A DNA stretch of 56,070 nucleotides from Arthrobacter sp. Alg241-R88 (GTDB lineage: Bacteria > Actinomycetota > Actinomycetes > Actinomycetales > Micrococcaceae). Shown piece by piece: positions 27,091-36,733 of the stretch; the first letter of the stretch is position 1; each line of letters opens with the position of its first letter. The DNA lies in NCBI RefSeq assembly GCF_900537115.1, contig NZ_UNRG01000003.1, positions 386,211 to 442,280 of the forward strand, written 5' to 3'. The notes beneath the pieces are model-generated. The model was not told where the DNA came from, did no database searches, and saw only the letters and a program-made list of their open reading frames with translations. The position numbers and the translations under genes are program-made.

Positions 27091-29140
27091 CCTGGTGGCT
27101 GACGAAGCCACAGGCACGGCCGGCGAGCAGTTCGTGATCGAGCTGCTCGACCGCGCCGTTGCCGGCATGGGCGGGCAGAGCCGCAGTGGACAACACGAAA
27201 TGGCCCGGCAGGTGGCCCGGGCGATTGAAACCGGCGACCACCTGCTGGTTCAGGCGGGAACAGGTACGGGCAAGTCGCTGGCGTACCTGATACCGCTGAT
27301 TGCCCACGCCTTGGAGAGCGACAAGCCTGCCCTGGTGTCCACTGCAACGCTTGCCCTGCAGACACAGATTGTGGGCAGGGACATTCCGCGGCTCCTGAAA
27401 ACCATCACCCCGGCCCTGGCACGGCCGGTAAAGGTGGCCCTGGTCAAAGGCCGGTCAAATTACGTCTGCCGGCACAAGCTTGAAGGCGGGTTTCCCTCCG
27501 AGGAGCCGGCGGAGGGCCAGTTGTTTTCCCTGGGGGAGGACACCAGCGTCCCGCACTTTGCTGCGGCTGTGGGCGGTCCTGCTTCACAGCTGGGCAAGGA
27601 AGTGGTGCGCCTGCGGGAGTGGGCGGAGAAAACCACCACCGGTGACCGCGACGAGCTCCTGCCCGGCGTCACCGACCGTGCTTGGCGGCAGGTCTCCGTC
27701 ACGTCAATGGAATGCCTGGGGGCCCAGAAGTGCCCCATGGCCGCGGAGTGCTTCAGTGAGCTCGCACGGCAGGACGCCGCCGACGCCGACGTTGTGGTCA
27801 CCAACCATGCCATGCTCGCCGTCAGCGCTTTTGAAGGGCTCGCAGTGCTGCCCGAATACGACGTCGTTGTGGTTGATGAGGCCCACGAACTCCAGGACAG
27901 GGTCACGGGCGCGGTCTCGGGGCAGCTGTCCGTGGCTATGGTCCACGCAGCTGCCGCCGGCGCCCGAAAGCACACCGCCATCACGGTGGATGCCCTCAAC
28001 GCCGCTGCCGCCAACCTTGAGGTTGCCCTGGCGGGAGTTCCCAACGGGTTGCTCCCCAACGGACTGAACGATGAGCAGCTGGACTGCGTGGACCAGCTGC
28101 GCGAGGCCTGCCGTGCTGCCCTGTCCGATTCCAAGGGGGACAGCAGCACAACGGCCGACGGCGGGCGGCAGCTCGCGCGGTCCCGGCTGATGCTCATCCT
28201 GGAACTCTGCGAACGGCTCCTTGCCGCCAGGGAGAACCGGGAAGTGGTGTGGTTTTCCCGCGCCAGCTCCTTCGACCCACAGCAGGGATATTCCCAACCG
28301 GACGAGACTGCACCCGCGCTGATCAATATTGCCCCGCTTTCCGTCGCCGGACGGCTGCGGGAGGGATTGTTCGCGGACCACACAGTTGTCCTGACCTCCG
28401 CCACCCTGGCCATTGGATCCGCCTTCGAGCCCGCAGCAGGCGGCCTGGGGCTGGTGGGCGAGGGTGCGCCGAGCTGGACCGGCGTTGACGTTGGCTCACC
28501 CTTTGACTACCCGAAACAGGGGATCCTGTACGTGGCCGGGCACCTGCCCAAGCCCGGCCGGGGGGCGTCTCCTGAAGCACTGGCCGAACTGGAGGCCCTG
28601 ATCCGGGCTTCCAATGGTGGTGCGCTCTGCCTGTTTTCGTCGCGGCGCGCGGCAGAAGAAGCCGCCGACGCGCTGCGGCCAAAGCTGGACATGACCATCC
28701 TGTGCCAGGGCGACTCCACCATGACGGCACTGGTGAAGCAGTTTGCCGACGAACCCGATACCTGCCTGTTCGGCACCATGTCCTTGTGGCAGGGCGTGGA
28801 CGTTCCCGGCGGGTCATGCCGCCTCGTGGTCATCGACCGGATTCCCTTTCCCCGGCCCGACGATCCCCTGATGACGGCGCGGTCCCGGGCGGTGGCGCAG
28901 GCCGGAGGCAACGGCTTTATGTCCGTTTCGGCCACCCACGCAGCCATCCGGCTCGCTCAAGGCGCGGGACGGCTCATCCGGTCAACGGGGGACAAAGGCG
29001 TGGTGGCAGTGCTGGACTCCAGGCTGGCCACCGAACGGTACGCAGGATTCCTACGGGGCGCCCTGCCGCCCTTCTGGCCCACAACGGACAGGAAGACAGC
29101 CATCGCGGCGCTGGAACGGCTGGCCAGCGAGAACGCCTGA
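27083..29140 (+). CDS. DinG-like ATP-dependent DNA helicase (XPD family)
   Basis: An iron-sulfur superfamily 2 helicase of 685 residues, expected to unwind R-loops, G4 or repair intermediates. Walker A is AGTGTGKSLAYLIPL (about residue 60). Four cysteines form the cluster site: one in NYVCRHKL and three in ECLGAQKCPMAAEC. The DEAH box is VVVDEAHEL. C-terminal motifs QGVDVPG, IDRIPFPRPDDP and QGAGRLIRS are present. ATG 27083 overlaps the hflX end, so it is co-translated with hflX. It lies next to lexA, but no SOS box is seen upstream. Confidence 0.92.
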   Translation: MTDLVADEATGTAGEQFVIELLDRAVAGMGGQSRSGQHEMARQVARAIETGDHLLVQAGTGTGKSLAYLIPLIAHALESDKPALVSTATLALQTQIVGRDIPRLLKTITPALARPVKVALVKGRSNYVCRHKLEGGFPSEEPAEGQLFSLGEDTSVPHFAAAVGGPASQLGKEVVRLREWAEKTTTGDRDELLPGVTDRAWRQVSVTSMECLGAQKCPMAAECFSELARQDAADADVVVTNHAMLAVSAFEGLAVLPEYDVVVVDEAHELQDRVTGAVSGQLSVAMVHAAAAGARKHTAITVDALNAAAANLEVALAGVPNGLLPNGLNDEQLDCVDQLREACRAALSDSKGDSSTTADGGRQLARSRLMLILELCERLLAARENREVVWFSRASSFDPQQGYSQPDETAPALINIAPLSVAGRLREGLFADHTVVLTSATLAIGSAFEPAAGGLGLVGEGAPSWTGVDVGSPFDYPKQGILYVAGHLPKPGRGASPEALAELEALIRASNGGALCLFSSRRAAEEAADALRPKLDMTILCQGDSTMTALVKQFADEPDTCLFGTMSLWQGVDVPGGSCRLVVIDRIPFPRPDDPLMTARSRAVAQAGGNGFMSVSATHAAIRLAQGAGRLIRSTGDKGVVAVLDSRLATERYAGFLRGALPPFWPTTDRKTAIAALERLASENA

Positions 29141-29144
29141 AAGG

Positions 29145-29879
29145 CTAGAGCGAGCGCAGCACCGAAACGACCTTGCCCATGATGGTGGCATGGTCGCCCA
29201 GGATGGGCTCGTACTGCGTGTTCTGCGGCAGCAACCAGGTGTGGCCGTCGCGCTGGCGGAAGGTTTTCACCGTGGCTTCGTCGTCCAGCAGCGCCGCGAC
29301 GATGTCTCCGTTGGCGGCATCCGCCTGGCGGCGCACTACCACCCAGTCACCGTCGCAGATGGCAGCATCCACCATGGAATCGCCGGCAACCTTGAGCATA
29401 AAGAGTTCCCCCTGGCCCACAAGCTGGCGGGGGAGCGCCAGGACGTCCTCCACCACCTGGTCAGCCAGGATCGGACCACCGGCAGCGATCCGGCCTACGA
29501 GGGGAACCATGGCAGTGTCCATGGCGGTGGGAAGCGCGGTGACGTTGCCGGTGCCGGCAGGCAGGAGCGAAGCAGGCTCGGCTGCCTGCTTGGGCGAACC
29601 ACCGTCCAGGGTGAGGGGCATCAGCACCTCCATGGCGCGCGGCCGCTTTGGGTCACGCCGGAGGTAGCCCAGCTTCTCCAGCTGGGAAAGCTGGTGCGTG
29701 ACGCTGGAGAGGCTCGCGAGGCCTACCGTGTCCCCGATTTCGCGCATTGACGGTGGGTAACCGTTGTCATTCACTGAGCGCTGGATGGTCTCGAGGATTT
29801 TCTTCTGCCGCGGCGTCAGGCCTTTGGCGGTCTTCTTCGGTTGGGAGGTTGCCCTGCCCCCGGCGGCTGCTGCTGCCAT
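29145..29879 (-). CDS. lexA: SOS repressor LexA
   Basis: The self-cleaving repressor of the SOS regulon. The 244 residues have the N-terminal winged helix ([41 protein letters not shown]). The cleavage site is Ala133-Gly134 in RIAAGGP, and the catalytic dyad is S168 (GDSMVDAAI) and K205 (EATVKTF). ATG 29879 is the usual family start; a GTG at 29936 would add 19 residues. Two SOS-like boxes lie in the shared upstream region. It is convergent with the dinG-like gene. Confidence 0.96.
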   Translation of the reverse strand: MAAAAAGGRATSQPKKTAKGLTPRQKKILETIQRSVNDNGYPPSMREIGDTVGLASLSSVTHQLSQLEKLGYLRRDPKRPRAMEVLMPLTLDGGSPKQAAEPASLLPAGTGNVTALPTAMDTAMVPLVGRIAAGGPILADQVVEDVLALPRQLVGQGELFMLKVAGDSMVDAAICDGDWVVVRRQADAANGDIVAALLDDEATVKTFRQRDGHTWLLPQNTQYEPILGDHATIMGKVVSVLRSL

Positions 29880-30016
29880 ATTCGCCAATGCCTTTCGGTT
29901 GCCCCGGACTCTCGTTGGCCCGGACCTGAAGTTCACGCCGTCATTGTCAGACCCTGCTGATCAACTGTCGAGGTGGTAGTTCCTGTCTTCAAAGCTAGGC
30001 CAGCCACATTGCTTTT

Positions 30017-30032
30017 TCAAACATTTGTTCTA
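30017..30032. promoter_or_regulatory. LexA (SOS) box proximal to lexA
   Basis: TCAAACATTTGTTCTA keeps the TC-AAC-N4-GTTC-A core with two deviations from TCGAAC-N4-GTTCGA. It is about 140 bp from the lexA ATG and fits autoregulation. Confidence 0.7.
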
Positions 30033-30083
30033 GCGAGTCTCGACATTGTTCGTTGATAGGTGCTAAAACAGGAGAAGCAAAGT

Positions 30084-30099
30084 TCGAATATGTGTTCTA
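30084..30099. promoter_or_regulatory. LexA (SOS) box proximal to the LysM gene
   Basis: TCGAATATGTGTTCTA differs from the consensus at two positions. It lies 103 bp before the LysM ATG. With the box at 30017 it makes the 323-bp lexA/LysM gap a doubly controlled divergent promoter region; no other gene is seen in that gap. Confidence 0.75.
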
Positions 30100-30202
30100 T
30101 TCCGAGCGTAGCCATTCGAAGACCCGGACCAACGGGTCGCGGATAGCGCGGGTCCGGAGCGGAACATCGGGCAGCACAGTAAAGGTCCAGGAGGGCTAAT
30201 TC

Positions 30203-30607
30203 ATGTCAGCTACATCTGCTTCACAGGATTCAATCTCGGTGCATCACCTCATGTCGGGGCGGGGCAAGGCACAGGCTGCCTGTCCTGCACCGCCTCCGCC
30301 CCTGCGCCTGACCCGGCGCGGAAAGATCGTCCTGATCGGCATCCCCCTGGTGCTGCTGGCCGCCTTGCTGCTCTCACTGGCGGGCTTCTTCAACTCGCCC
30401 GCCAAGGCATCGGACTCACCTGAGGACCTGGCTGTGACAGCAACCGTCACCGTCACTGTGCAGCCGGGGGAGTCCCTGTGGGCCATTGCAGGAAGCGTCG
30501 CACCCGAGCGGGACGCGCGGGACGTTGTGGCGGACATCGTGCAGCTCAACAATCTAACTGCGGGCGCGGTCCTCCCGGGCCAGCAGCTCTACGTCCCCAC
30601 CCGGTAG
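30203..30607 (+). CDS. LysM membrane protein, Rv2719c/ChiZ-like SOS cell-division inhibitor candidate
   Basis: 134 residues. A cytoplasmic, Ala/Pro-rich N-terminus of about 35 residues leads to one membrane segment (GKIVLIGIPLVLLAALLLSLAGFF). A C-terminal LysM domain follows (VQPGESLWAIAGSVAP.. to ..LPGQQLYVPTR), which binds peptidoglycan outside the cell. AGGAGGG lies 7 nt before the ATG. Divergence from lexA with an SOS box matches Rv2719c of M. tuberculosis, a LexA-controlled protein that slows division during DNA damage. No hydrolase motif is visible, so the division role is inference. Confidence 0.85.
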   Translation: MSATSASQDSISVHHLMSGRGKAQAACPAPPPPLRLTRRGKIVLIGIPLVLLAALLLSLAGFFNSPAKASDSPEDLAVTATVTVTVQPGESLWAIAGSVAPERDARDVVADIVQLNNLTAGAVLPGQQLYVPTR

Positions 30608-30765
30608 CCGCACGAAGCCCGCCGGAAACGCGGCCCTGGGACTGGAGCCGTTGCCCGGAAGGCGGGCAGGAATGGCAGCGGGAAAGCTCTGCACAGGCGT
30701 CGCGGCAGCGGCACGCTGAGCGCGAACAGGAGCCCGTCACATTTTCCGGTGCCCGGCGCTGGCAC

Positions 30766-30771
30766 TAAACT
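30766..30771 (+). promoter_or_regulatory. -10 element TAAACT for leaderless hisC
   Basis: TAAACT ends 6 nt before the hisC GTG (30778), at the end of a 170-nt gap that otherwise shows no gene. nrdR, which follows this LysM gene in mycobacteria, is not here. Confidence 0.5.
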
Positions 30772-30777
30772 GTTCAG

Positions 30778-31896
30778 GTGAATGACCAGCTAGAGCGCCT
30801 CAACCGGCTACCCCTCCGCAGCAACCTCCGTGGGCTTACCCCTTACGGCGCGCCCCAGCTGGATGTCCCCATCCTCCTCAACGTCAACGAGAACACCCAC
30901 GGTGTGCCGCAGGACGTTCGTGCCGCCATCAGCGCAGCAGTGACAGAGGCTGCCACCGGACTCAACCGCTACCCCGACAGGGAGTTCAGTGAGCTGCGGA
31001 AGGCCCTGGCGGAATACCTGGGCCACGGGCTGGATGAGTCCAATGTCTGGGCGGCCAACGGCTCCAACGAAGTCCTCCAGCAGATTCTCCAGGCATTCGG
31101 CGGCCCCGGCCGCACCGCGCTGGGCTTCCCGCCCACGTACTCCATGTACCCGCTGCTGGCCAGCGGCACGGACACCGAATACGTCGTGGGCGAACGGGCT
31201 GCCGGCTACGGCCTCAGCGCAGAGTCCGCGGCGCTCCAAGTGAAGGAGCTGCAGCCCAACATTGTGTTCCTCTGCTCGCCGAACAACCCCACCGGAACCG
31301 GCCTGGGGCTCGACGTGGTGGAGGCAGTGTATGAGGCCGGCGAAGCAAGCCAGACAATCGTCATCGTTGATGAGGCGTACCACGAGTTCGCACACGACGG
31401 AACGCCCAGCGCCCTGACCCTCCTGCCGGGAAGGGAGCGGCTGATCGTCTCACGGACCATGAGCAAGGCCTTTGCGCTGGCCGGAGCGCGGCTCGGTTAC
31501 ATGGCGGCCGCCCCGGAGGTCACGGATGCACTGCGCCTGGTGCGCCTGCCGTACCACCTCTCAGCCGTCACCCAGGCGACTGCCCTCGCAGCACTGCAGC
31601 ACCGTGAGGCGCTGCTGGCCGATGTTGAAGACATCAAGAAGCAGCGCGACCGGATCGTGGCTGAACTGATCCGCATGGGCCTCAAACCCGCCGCTTCCGA
31701 TTCCAACTTTGTATTCTTTGGCGGCCTGGAGAATCCCCACGGGGTATGGCAGGAGCTGCTCGACGCCGGTGTCCTGATCCGCGACGTCGGGATTCCAGGC
31801 CATCTTCGGGTGACCGCAGGCACTGAGACGGAAACCACAGCGTTCCTCACCTCCCTGGAAAGCATCCTTGCCGGCCAGCGCACGCTTCCGGCCTAG
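30778..31896 (+). CDS. hisC: Histidinol-phosphate aminotransferase HisC
   Basis: A PLP enzyme converting imidazole-acetol phosphate to histidinol phosphate. The 372 residues include NVNENTHGVP, AANGSNEVLQQILQAF, CSPNNPTGTG, IVDEAYHEFA and the Schiff-base Lys in SRTMSKAFALAGARLGY. The GTG start has no Shine-Dalgarno but has TAAACT 6 nt upstream. It is the first gene of hisC-hisB-hisH-priA. Confidence 0.94.
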   Translation: MNDQLERLNRLPLRSNLRGLTPYGAPQLDVPILLNVNENTHGVPQDVRAAISAAVTEAATGLNRYPDREFSELRKALAEYLGHGLDESNVWAANGSNEVLQQILQAFGGPGRTALGFPPTYSMYPLLASGTDTEYVVGERAAGYGLSAESAALQVKELQPNIVFLCSPNNPTGTGLGLDVVEAVYEAGEASQTIVIVDEAYHEFAHDGTPSALTLLPGRERLIVSRTMSKAFALAGARLGYMAAAPEVTDALRLVRLPYHLSAVTQATALAALQHREALLADVEDIKKQRDRIVAELIRMGLKPAASDSNFVFFGGLENPHGVWQELLDAGVLIRDVGIPGHLRVTAGTETETTAFLTSLESILAGQRTLPA

Positions 31897-31956
31897 ACTT
31901 GAAGTACCGGCGCTGGACGCCCTGAACCACTCCTTCTTCCCAAAGGACACTTGACC

Positions 31957-32583
31957 ATGAGTTCCACCGGATCCAATGCGGCCGTGGCCCGGACCGCGCG
32001 CATGGAGCGTGCCACGAGTGAATCCTCCGTGCTCGTGGAGATCAACCTTGACGGTACCGGCATCTCGGACATCGACACCTCGGTGCCCTTTTACGACCAC
32101 ATGCTGACAGCGCTCTGCAAGCACTCGCTGATCGACCTGACAGTAAAGGCCACCGGAGATATCCACATCGATGTCCACCACACGGTGGAAGACGTTGCCA
32201 TCACCTTCGGCGAGGTGCTGCGCACCGCCCTGGGAAACAAGGCCGGGATCCGCCGCTTCGGTGAGGCCACCGTTCCTCTGGACGAGGCACTGGCCCACGC
32301 CGTCGTGGACGTGTCCGGCCGTCCCTACCTCGTCCACGGGGGTGAGCCCGCAGGCCAGGAATACCACCTGATCGGGGGACACTTCACCGGCTCGCTCACC
32401 CGCCACGTCTTTGAAGCCATCACCCTCCACGCAGGGATCTGCCTCCACATGAACGTCATCGCCGGGCGCGACCCGCACCACATCGTTGAGGCCCAGTTCA
32501 AAGCCTTCGCCCGTGCCCTTCGCGCCGCTGTTGAACCCGATCCGCGCGTTGAAGGCATCCCCTCCACCAAGGGCGCCCTGTGA
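31957..32583 (+). CDS. hisB: Imidazoleglycerol-phosphate dehydratase HisB
   Basis: A manganese enzyme dehydrating IGP. The 208 residues have duplicated metal motifs [13 protein letters not shown] and [15 protein letters not shown], plus FYDHML. ATG 31957 is preferred to the in-frame TTG 31951 because AAAGGAC is then 9 nt away. Its TGA overlaps the hisH GTG (GTGA). Confidence 0.95.
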   Translation: MSSTGSNAAVARTARMERATSESSVLVEINLDGTGISDIDTSVPFYDHMLTALCKHSLIDLTVKATGDIHIDVHHTVEDVAITFGEVLRTALGNKAGIRRFGEATVPLDEALAHAVVDVSGRPYLVHGGEPAGQEYHLIGGHFTGSLTRHVFEAITLHAGICLHMNVIAGRDPHHIVEAQFKAFARALRAAVEPDPRVEGIPSTKGAL

Positions 32584-33347
32584 GCGGCCAGGTGCTGCGG
32601 GACGGCGCCATCATCGATCCCTCAGCTGCGCAGAAGCTGCCTTCGCCCGAGGGTAAACCCACGGTAACCGTGCTGGACTATGGCTCCGGCAACGTCCGCT
32701 CGGCAGTCCGCGCCCTCGAACGCGCCGGCGCGGAGGTGATCCTCAGCTCCAAGCCAGAGGACGTCCTGAACGCCGACGGCCTGGTGGTTCCCGGCGTAGG
32801 CGCCTTTGAAACCGTTATGCGCGAGCTCAAGGCCGTGGACGGCATCCGCCTCATCGGCCGGCGTGTCGCCGGCGGCCGCCCCGTCCTGGGTATTTGCGTG
32901 GGCCTTCAGGTGCTGTTCGAGGCCGGTGTGGAACACGGTACGGAAGCTGAAGGCATTGGTGAATGGCCCGGCAAGGTGGAACTCCTGCCGGCGGAAGTCG
33001 TTCCGCACATGGGCTGGAACACAGTGAAGGTGCCCGAAGGGTCAAAGCTCTTTGCCGGCGTCGAAAGCGAGCGGTTCTACTTTGTGCACTCCTACGGCGT
33101 GCAGGAGTGGAACTTCGACGTTGTCCAGCCGCGCATGGCCGCGCCCCTCGTTACCTGGTCCGAGCACGGTGCCCCTTTTATCGCCGCAGTCGAAAACGGC
33201 CCGCTGTGCGCCACGCAGTTCCACCCGGAAAAGTCCGGCGACGCCGGCGCCCGGCTCCTGCGCAACTGGGTGGAAGCCCTCCGCAAACCTTCTGTGGCAG
33301 GCAACCCGGGTGAAACCGTTGAAACGTCTTCCAGCGGCGACGCCTGA
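32580..33347 (+). CDS. hisH: Imidazole glycerol phosphate synthase glutaminase subunit HisH
   Basis: Supplies ammonia from glutamine to HisF. The 255 residues have the nucleophile Cys in [14 protein letters not shown] and the catalytic His-x-Glu in [14 protein letters not shown]. The core starts at [14 protein letters not shown], so about 28 N-terminal residues and a 20-residue Gly/Thr/Ser-rich C-terminus exceed the usual 200-215. The GTG overlaps hisB by 4 nt. hisF is not in the window. Confidence 0.93.
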   Translation: MSGQVLRDGAIIDPSAAQKLPSPEGKPTVTVLDYGSGNVRSAVRALERAGAEVILSSKPEDVLNADGLVVPGVGAFETVMRELKAVDGIRLIGRRVAGGRPVLGICVGLQVLFEAGVEHGTEAEGIGEWPGKVELLPAEVVPHMGWNTVKVPEGSKLFAGVESERFYFVHSYGVQEWNFDVVQPRMAAPLVTWSEHGAPFIAAVENGPLCATQFHPEKSGDAGARLLRNWVEALRKPSVAGNPGETVETSSSGDA

Positions 33348-33506
33348 ATGTGGTCCGTGATCCTGATGGGCCTCGCCGGCCTGCTGATCGGCGGCGCCCT
33401 GTCCTTCCGGCAGCAGCATAAGCCCCTCTGGACGCAGGTCTCGTTCTACGTCCTGGCGGGCATGGCGTTGCTGGCCGCTTACCTGCTGACGCTGCCCGCC
33501 ACCTAG
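33348..33506 (+). CDS. Small two-helix membrane protein in the his operon
   Basis: 52 residues (MWSVILMGLAGLLIGGAL.. to ..LLAAYLLTLPAT). Its ATG follows the hisH stop codon with no gap (TGA-ATG). Two hydrophobic helices flank a short polar turn SFRQQHKPLWTQ. Position and coding-like third bases support a real gene expressed by reinitiation after hisH. Function unknown. Confidence 0.7.
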   Translation: MWSVILMGLAGLLIGGALSFRQQHKPLWTQVSFYVLAGMALLAAYLLTLPAT

Positions 33507-33573
33507 CTGCTGAACAACCAACGGCCGGCAAGCTGTCCGCCACACCTCCTGCCCCCTAACACTGAGGATTACG

Positions 33574-34320
33574 ATGAACTCCGCTACCGACCTGCCGGTA
33601 CTTGAACTGCTTCCCGCCGTCGACGTCGTCAACGGCCAGGCCGTCCGGCTGGTCCAGGGTGAGGCGGGCAGCGAAACCAGCTATGGGACCCCGCTGGAGG
33701 CGGCCCTGAACTGGCAGCAGCAGGGTGCGGAGTGGGTCCATCTGGTGGACCTGGACGCGGCCTTTGGCCGTGGCTCCAACGCTGAGCTCCTCCGAGAGGT
33801 TGTTGGCCGGCTGGACATCAAGGTTGAACTCTCCGGCGGCCTCCGGGACGACGCCACGCTCGAGGCGGCACTGGACCTGGGCGTTGCCCGCGTGAACCTC
33901 GGTACGGCAGCGCTGGAGAACCCGGAATGGACCCGCCGGGCCATCGAACGCTTCGGTGACAAGATCGCCGTCGGCCTCGACGTCCGCGGAACCACGCTGG
34001 CCGGCCGCGGCTGGACCAAGGAAGGCGGGGACCTCTGGGATGTCCTTGGCCGGCTCGAAGAAGCAGGTTGCTCGCGGTACGTGGTGACTGACGTAACCAA
34101 GGACGGTACCCTGCAGGGGCCCAACGTGGAGCTGCTCCGCCAAATGGTCGAAAAGACCGGCAAGCCCGTCGTGGCGTCCGGGGGTATCTCGAGCCTGGAT
34201 GACCTCAAAGTGCTGCGTTCCCTGGTGCCCCTGGGTGTCGAAGGTGCCATCGTGGGCAAGGCCCTGTACGCCGGGGCTTTCACGCTGCCCGAGGCTTTGG
34301 ACGTCGCCGGCCGCCGCTAG
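33574..34320 (+). CDS. priA: Bifunctional HisA/TrpF isomerase PriA
   Basis: A (beta-alpha)8-barrel that isomerises both ProFAR (histidine) and phosphoribosylanthranilate (tryptophan) in actinobacteria lacking trpF. The 248 residues show the first catalytic Asp in [28 protein letters not shown], the second Asp in [14 protein letters not shown] and the phosphate-binding [11 protein letters not shown]. The dual role is inferred from family and phylum. It follows the small membrane ORF by 67 nt. Confidence 0.93.
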   Translation: MNSATDLPVLELLPAVDVVNGQAVRLVQGEAGSETSYGTPLEAALNWQQQGAEWVHLVDLDAAFGRGSNAELLREVVGRLDIKVELSGGLRDDATLEAALDLGVARVNLGTAALENPEWTRRAIERFGDKIAVGLDVRGTTLAGRGWTKEGGDLWDVLGRLEEAGCSRYVVTDVTKDGTLQGPNVELLRQMVEKTGKPVVASGGISSLDDLKVLRSLVPLGVEGAIVGKALYAGAFTLPEALDVAGRR

Positions 34321-34349
34321 GCAGCCGGCACGCAGCACCAGTAGACGCC

Positions 34350-35231
34350 ATGGCCAGCAACGAATCCGGCACCCCGCCGCAGCGCCACCTTCCCGGCCAC
34401 ATCGCCGCCGCATTGGCCGGGGCCGGTGGCCCCGCCGACTCTGCCGGGCAGCCCTGGGCAGGGCGCAGCCTCGCCGGTGACGATGCCAGGATCCATAACT
34501 TCGAGGACGACGACGGAACGGCCGACGCCGGCTACCTCACCGCCGTCACGGCCCTGCGGGCAGGGCGGGGGGACGAGGCTGCTGTGGTCGCCTCACTGGC
34601 CACCGCCCGCGTTTTTATTCCGATCGTCGCCCAGCTCGCTGAAGAAGCCGAAGGCCAGGATGGCCTTCAGGCCGACAAACAGGCCAACATGGCCCTGGTC
34701 ACGCTCAAGGCCGCCGATGGCAGGACCGCCATGCCCGCCTTCACGTCTGCGAAGGCTTTGGCAGCCTGGCACCCGGAAGCCAGGCCCGTCGCCGTCTACG
34801 CAGCCAGGGCTGCCCTTTCCGCGGTGTCCGAGGGCGCTGAATTGCTGGTCCTGGATCCGGGCGCGGCAGTAACGTTTGTGGTCCGGAGGCCGGCCATGTG
34901 GGCCCTGGCCCAGCAGCACGACTGGATCCCGTCCTACACCGATGACGTCCTGGCCGGCGAGATGCGCCGGGCCGCGGCGGGCTTCCCGGCGGTGCGCGGC
35001 CTGGAACTTCTCCCGGGCAGGGGAGTGGCCGCCCAAACCGCCGACGGATCCGTCCTTGCCGGCGGCGGCGCCGGTCCCGAGCTGCAGGTGGTGCTGTACC
35101 TGGCAGACGGCCTGGACGCGGCCGGGGTGCAGCAGCTGGTTGCCGGACTGCAGGCTGAGTGGTCCCGGAATGTATTGTTTGGTGAGCGGGTCGACTCCAT
35201 GGAAATCAAACTGCGGCGCGCTGTCCACTAG
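34350..35231 (+). CDS. SseB-family protein
   Basis: 293 residues with an SseB N-terminal domain (LATARVFIPIVAQL.. to ..FTSAKALAAWHPEARPV.., AELLVLDPGAAVTFVVRR). A C-terminal part resembling the SseB C-terminal domain (LQVVLYLADGLDAAGVQQLV) follows. The first 75 residues are low-complexity. It sits between priA and an MFS gene, the usual place in Arthrobacter-like genomes. The biochemical role is not established. Confidence 0.8.
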   Translation: MASNESGTPPQRHLPGHIAAALAGAGGPADSAGQPWAGRSLAGDDARIHNFEDDDGTADAGYLTAVTALRAGRGDEAAVVASLATARVFIPIVAQLAEEAEGQDGLQADKQANMALVTLKAADGRTAMPAFTSAKALAAWHPEARPVAVYAARAALSAVSEGAELLVLDPGAAVTFVVRRPAMWALAQQHDWIPSYTDDVLAGEMRRAAAGFPAVRGLELLPGRGVAAQTADGSVLAGGGAGPELQVVLYLADGLDAAGVQQLVAGLQAEWSRNVLFGERVDSMEIKLRRAVH

Positions 35232-35285
35232 CTGCTGCCAGGAGGGGGATCCCCGGCCGGCTGCGGCAGACCGAAGGATTCTTTC

Positions 35286-36584
35286 GTGAATTTCGCTCTC
35301 TACCGGGAGTTGCTGGCCGTCCAGCCCATCAGGCGGCTGCTTCTGGTCGGCATGATCGCCCGTATCCCGCACTCGGCGGCCGGAGTGCTGCTGACCTTGC
35401 ACATCGTCCTCACCCTGGGCGAAGGGTACGCGGCTGCGGGTGCGGCCGCTGCCGTGATGACCATCGGTATCGCCCTTGGTGCTCCCTGGCGGGGGCGGCG
35501 GGTGGACACCGTAGGCCTGCGCAAGGCACTGATTCCCTCAGTGGTGTCCGAGACGGTCATCTGGTCGATAGTGCCGCACGTCTCCTACCAGTGGCTCCTT
35601 CCACTCGTGTTTGTGGGCGGGCTGCTCACGCTGCCCATCTTCAGCGTGGTGCGCCAGTCCCTCGGCGTACTGGCAGAAGGCGAACAGCGCCGGACCGCCT
35701 TCGCCCTGGACGCGATCACCACCGAAGTGGTCTTTATGATCGGTCCTGCCGCCGGCGCCATCGTGGCCACCAGCGGCTTCAGCGTGGCGGGCCTGACCAT
35801 CGTCGGCGTCTGCACGTCGCTGGCCGGCCTGTTCCTGATGTGGTTCAATCCGCCAACACGAAGTGCTGCTTCCGGCGACGGCTGCGAGGCGGACCAGCAG
35901 CGTGCGGCCGAGGCCGCCGTGGTCTCCACAGCCCCGGCCCACCTGCAGGAAGCCGCCGCCGACCTGGCCCCGGCTGCGGCCCACAATGGCCGCAGCACCG
36001 GGCTGAAGGAGAAGGTTGCGGGCAGCTTCACCTGGTTCACCGCCACCGTGGCCGCCCTTTTCGCCGTTGCCGCGGGCGCGGGAATGGTCCTCAGCGGCAC
36101 GGATGTGGGAATTGTGGCAGCACTGGAAACCGGCGGCCATCAGGCCGAGATCGGCATTGTTTTCCTGTTCTGGTGCGCAGCCTCGGTCGTGGGCGGGCTC
36201 ATTTACGGTGCCATGCACCGGCCCGTCCCGCCCATTGTCCTGCTCCTCGGCATGGCAGCCCTGACCATCCCCATGGGATTCGCCCATGACACCTGGACGC
36301 TGGCCCTGGTTGCCATCCTTCCCGGGCTCCTGTGCGCCCCGGTACTCTCGTCAGCCTCCGAGAAGGTGGCGGACCTGGTGGACGAAGCGAGGCGCGGCGA
36401 GGCGATGGGCTGGTACGGCTCCGCCCTCACCGCGGGAGTTGCGCTCGGGGCACCCCTGGCGGGCGTCTTCATCGACCAGGTGGGGCCATCCGGGGGTTTT
36501 GTTTCGGTGGGCGCGGCCGGCGTGGTGCTGTGCCTCATCGGGCTGGTGCTCCAGCGGCGCCGCAGAAGCAAAATCACAGCCTAA
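35286..36584 (+). CDS. MFS transporter
   Basis: 432 residues and about twelve membrane segments, with a hydrophilic central loop of about 40 residues (about 195-240). The GTG start has GAAGGA upstream. It resembles the DUF3487-less MFS exporters placed after SseB genes. Substrate unknown. It ends before an inverted repeat and a terminator. Confidence 0.82.
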   Translation: MNFALYRELLAVQPIRRLLLVGMIARIPHSAAGVLLTLHIVLTLGEGYAAAGAAAAVMTIGIALGAPWRGRRVDTVGLRKALIPSVVSETVIWSIVPHVSYQWLLPLVFVGGLLTLPIFSVVRQSLGVLAEGEQRRTAFALDAITTEVVFMIGPAAGAIVATSGFSVAGLTIVGVCTSLAGLFLMWFNPPTRSAASGDGCEADQQRAAEAAVVSTAPAHLQEAAADLAPAAAHNGRSTGLKEKVAGSFTWFTATVAALFAVAAGAGMVLSGTDVGIVAALETGGHQAEIGIVFLFWCAASVVGGLIYGAMHRPVPPIVLLLGMAALTIPMGFAHDTWTLALVAILPGLLCAPVLSSASEKVADLVDEARRGEAMGWYGSALTAGVALGAPLAGVFIDQVGPSGGFVSVGAAGVVLCLIGLVLQRRRRSKITA

Positions 36585-36590
36585 GGCACA

Positions 36591-36653
36591 GAGTTTTTGT
36601 CCAGCTATGCGGACTTGAGATGCGTCTAGGCCTGCATAGCTGGACAAAAACTC
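36591..36653. repeat. Perfect 20-bp inverted repeat element
   Basis: GAGTTTTTGTCCAGCTATGC (36591-36610) is followed, after a 23-nt loop, by its exact reverse complement at 36634-36653. A degenerate relative lies at 23434-23499. It may be a dispersed REP-like unit or a 3'-end element. Confidence 0.85.
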
Positions 36654-36664
36654 GAAGGGGAACG

Positions 36665-36708
36665 CACGACGGCGGGCCTCCCCTGGTGAGGGAAGGCCCG
36701 CCGTCGTG
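36665..36708. terminator. Strong bidirectional terminator
   Basis: A perfect 15-bp stem (CACGACGGCGGGCCT / AGGCCCGCCGTCGTG), with further CCC/GGG pairing in the loop, lies between the convergent MFS and DUF1844 genes. There is no T-run, as is common at high GC. Confidence 0.85.
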
Positions 36709-36733
36709 AACTGCTCAGTAGTGCGTTACGGCG

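Noticed and set aside
30608..30777. nrdR expected after the lexA/LysM pair
   Set aside because: No zinc-ribbon/ATP-cone frame in the 170 bp; hisC starts directly after.
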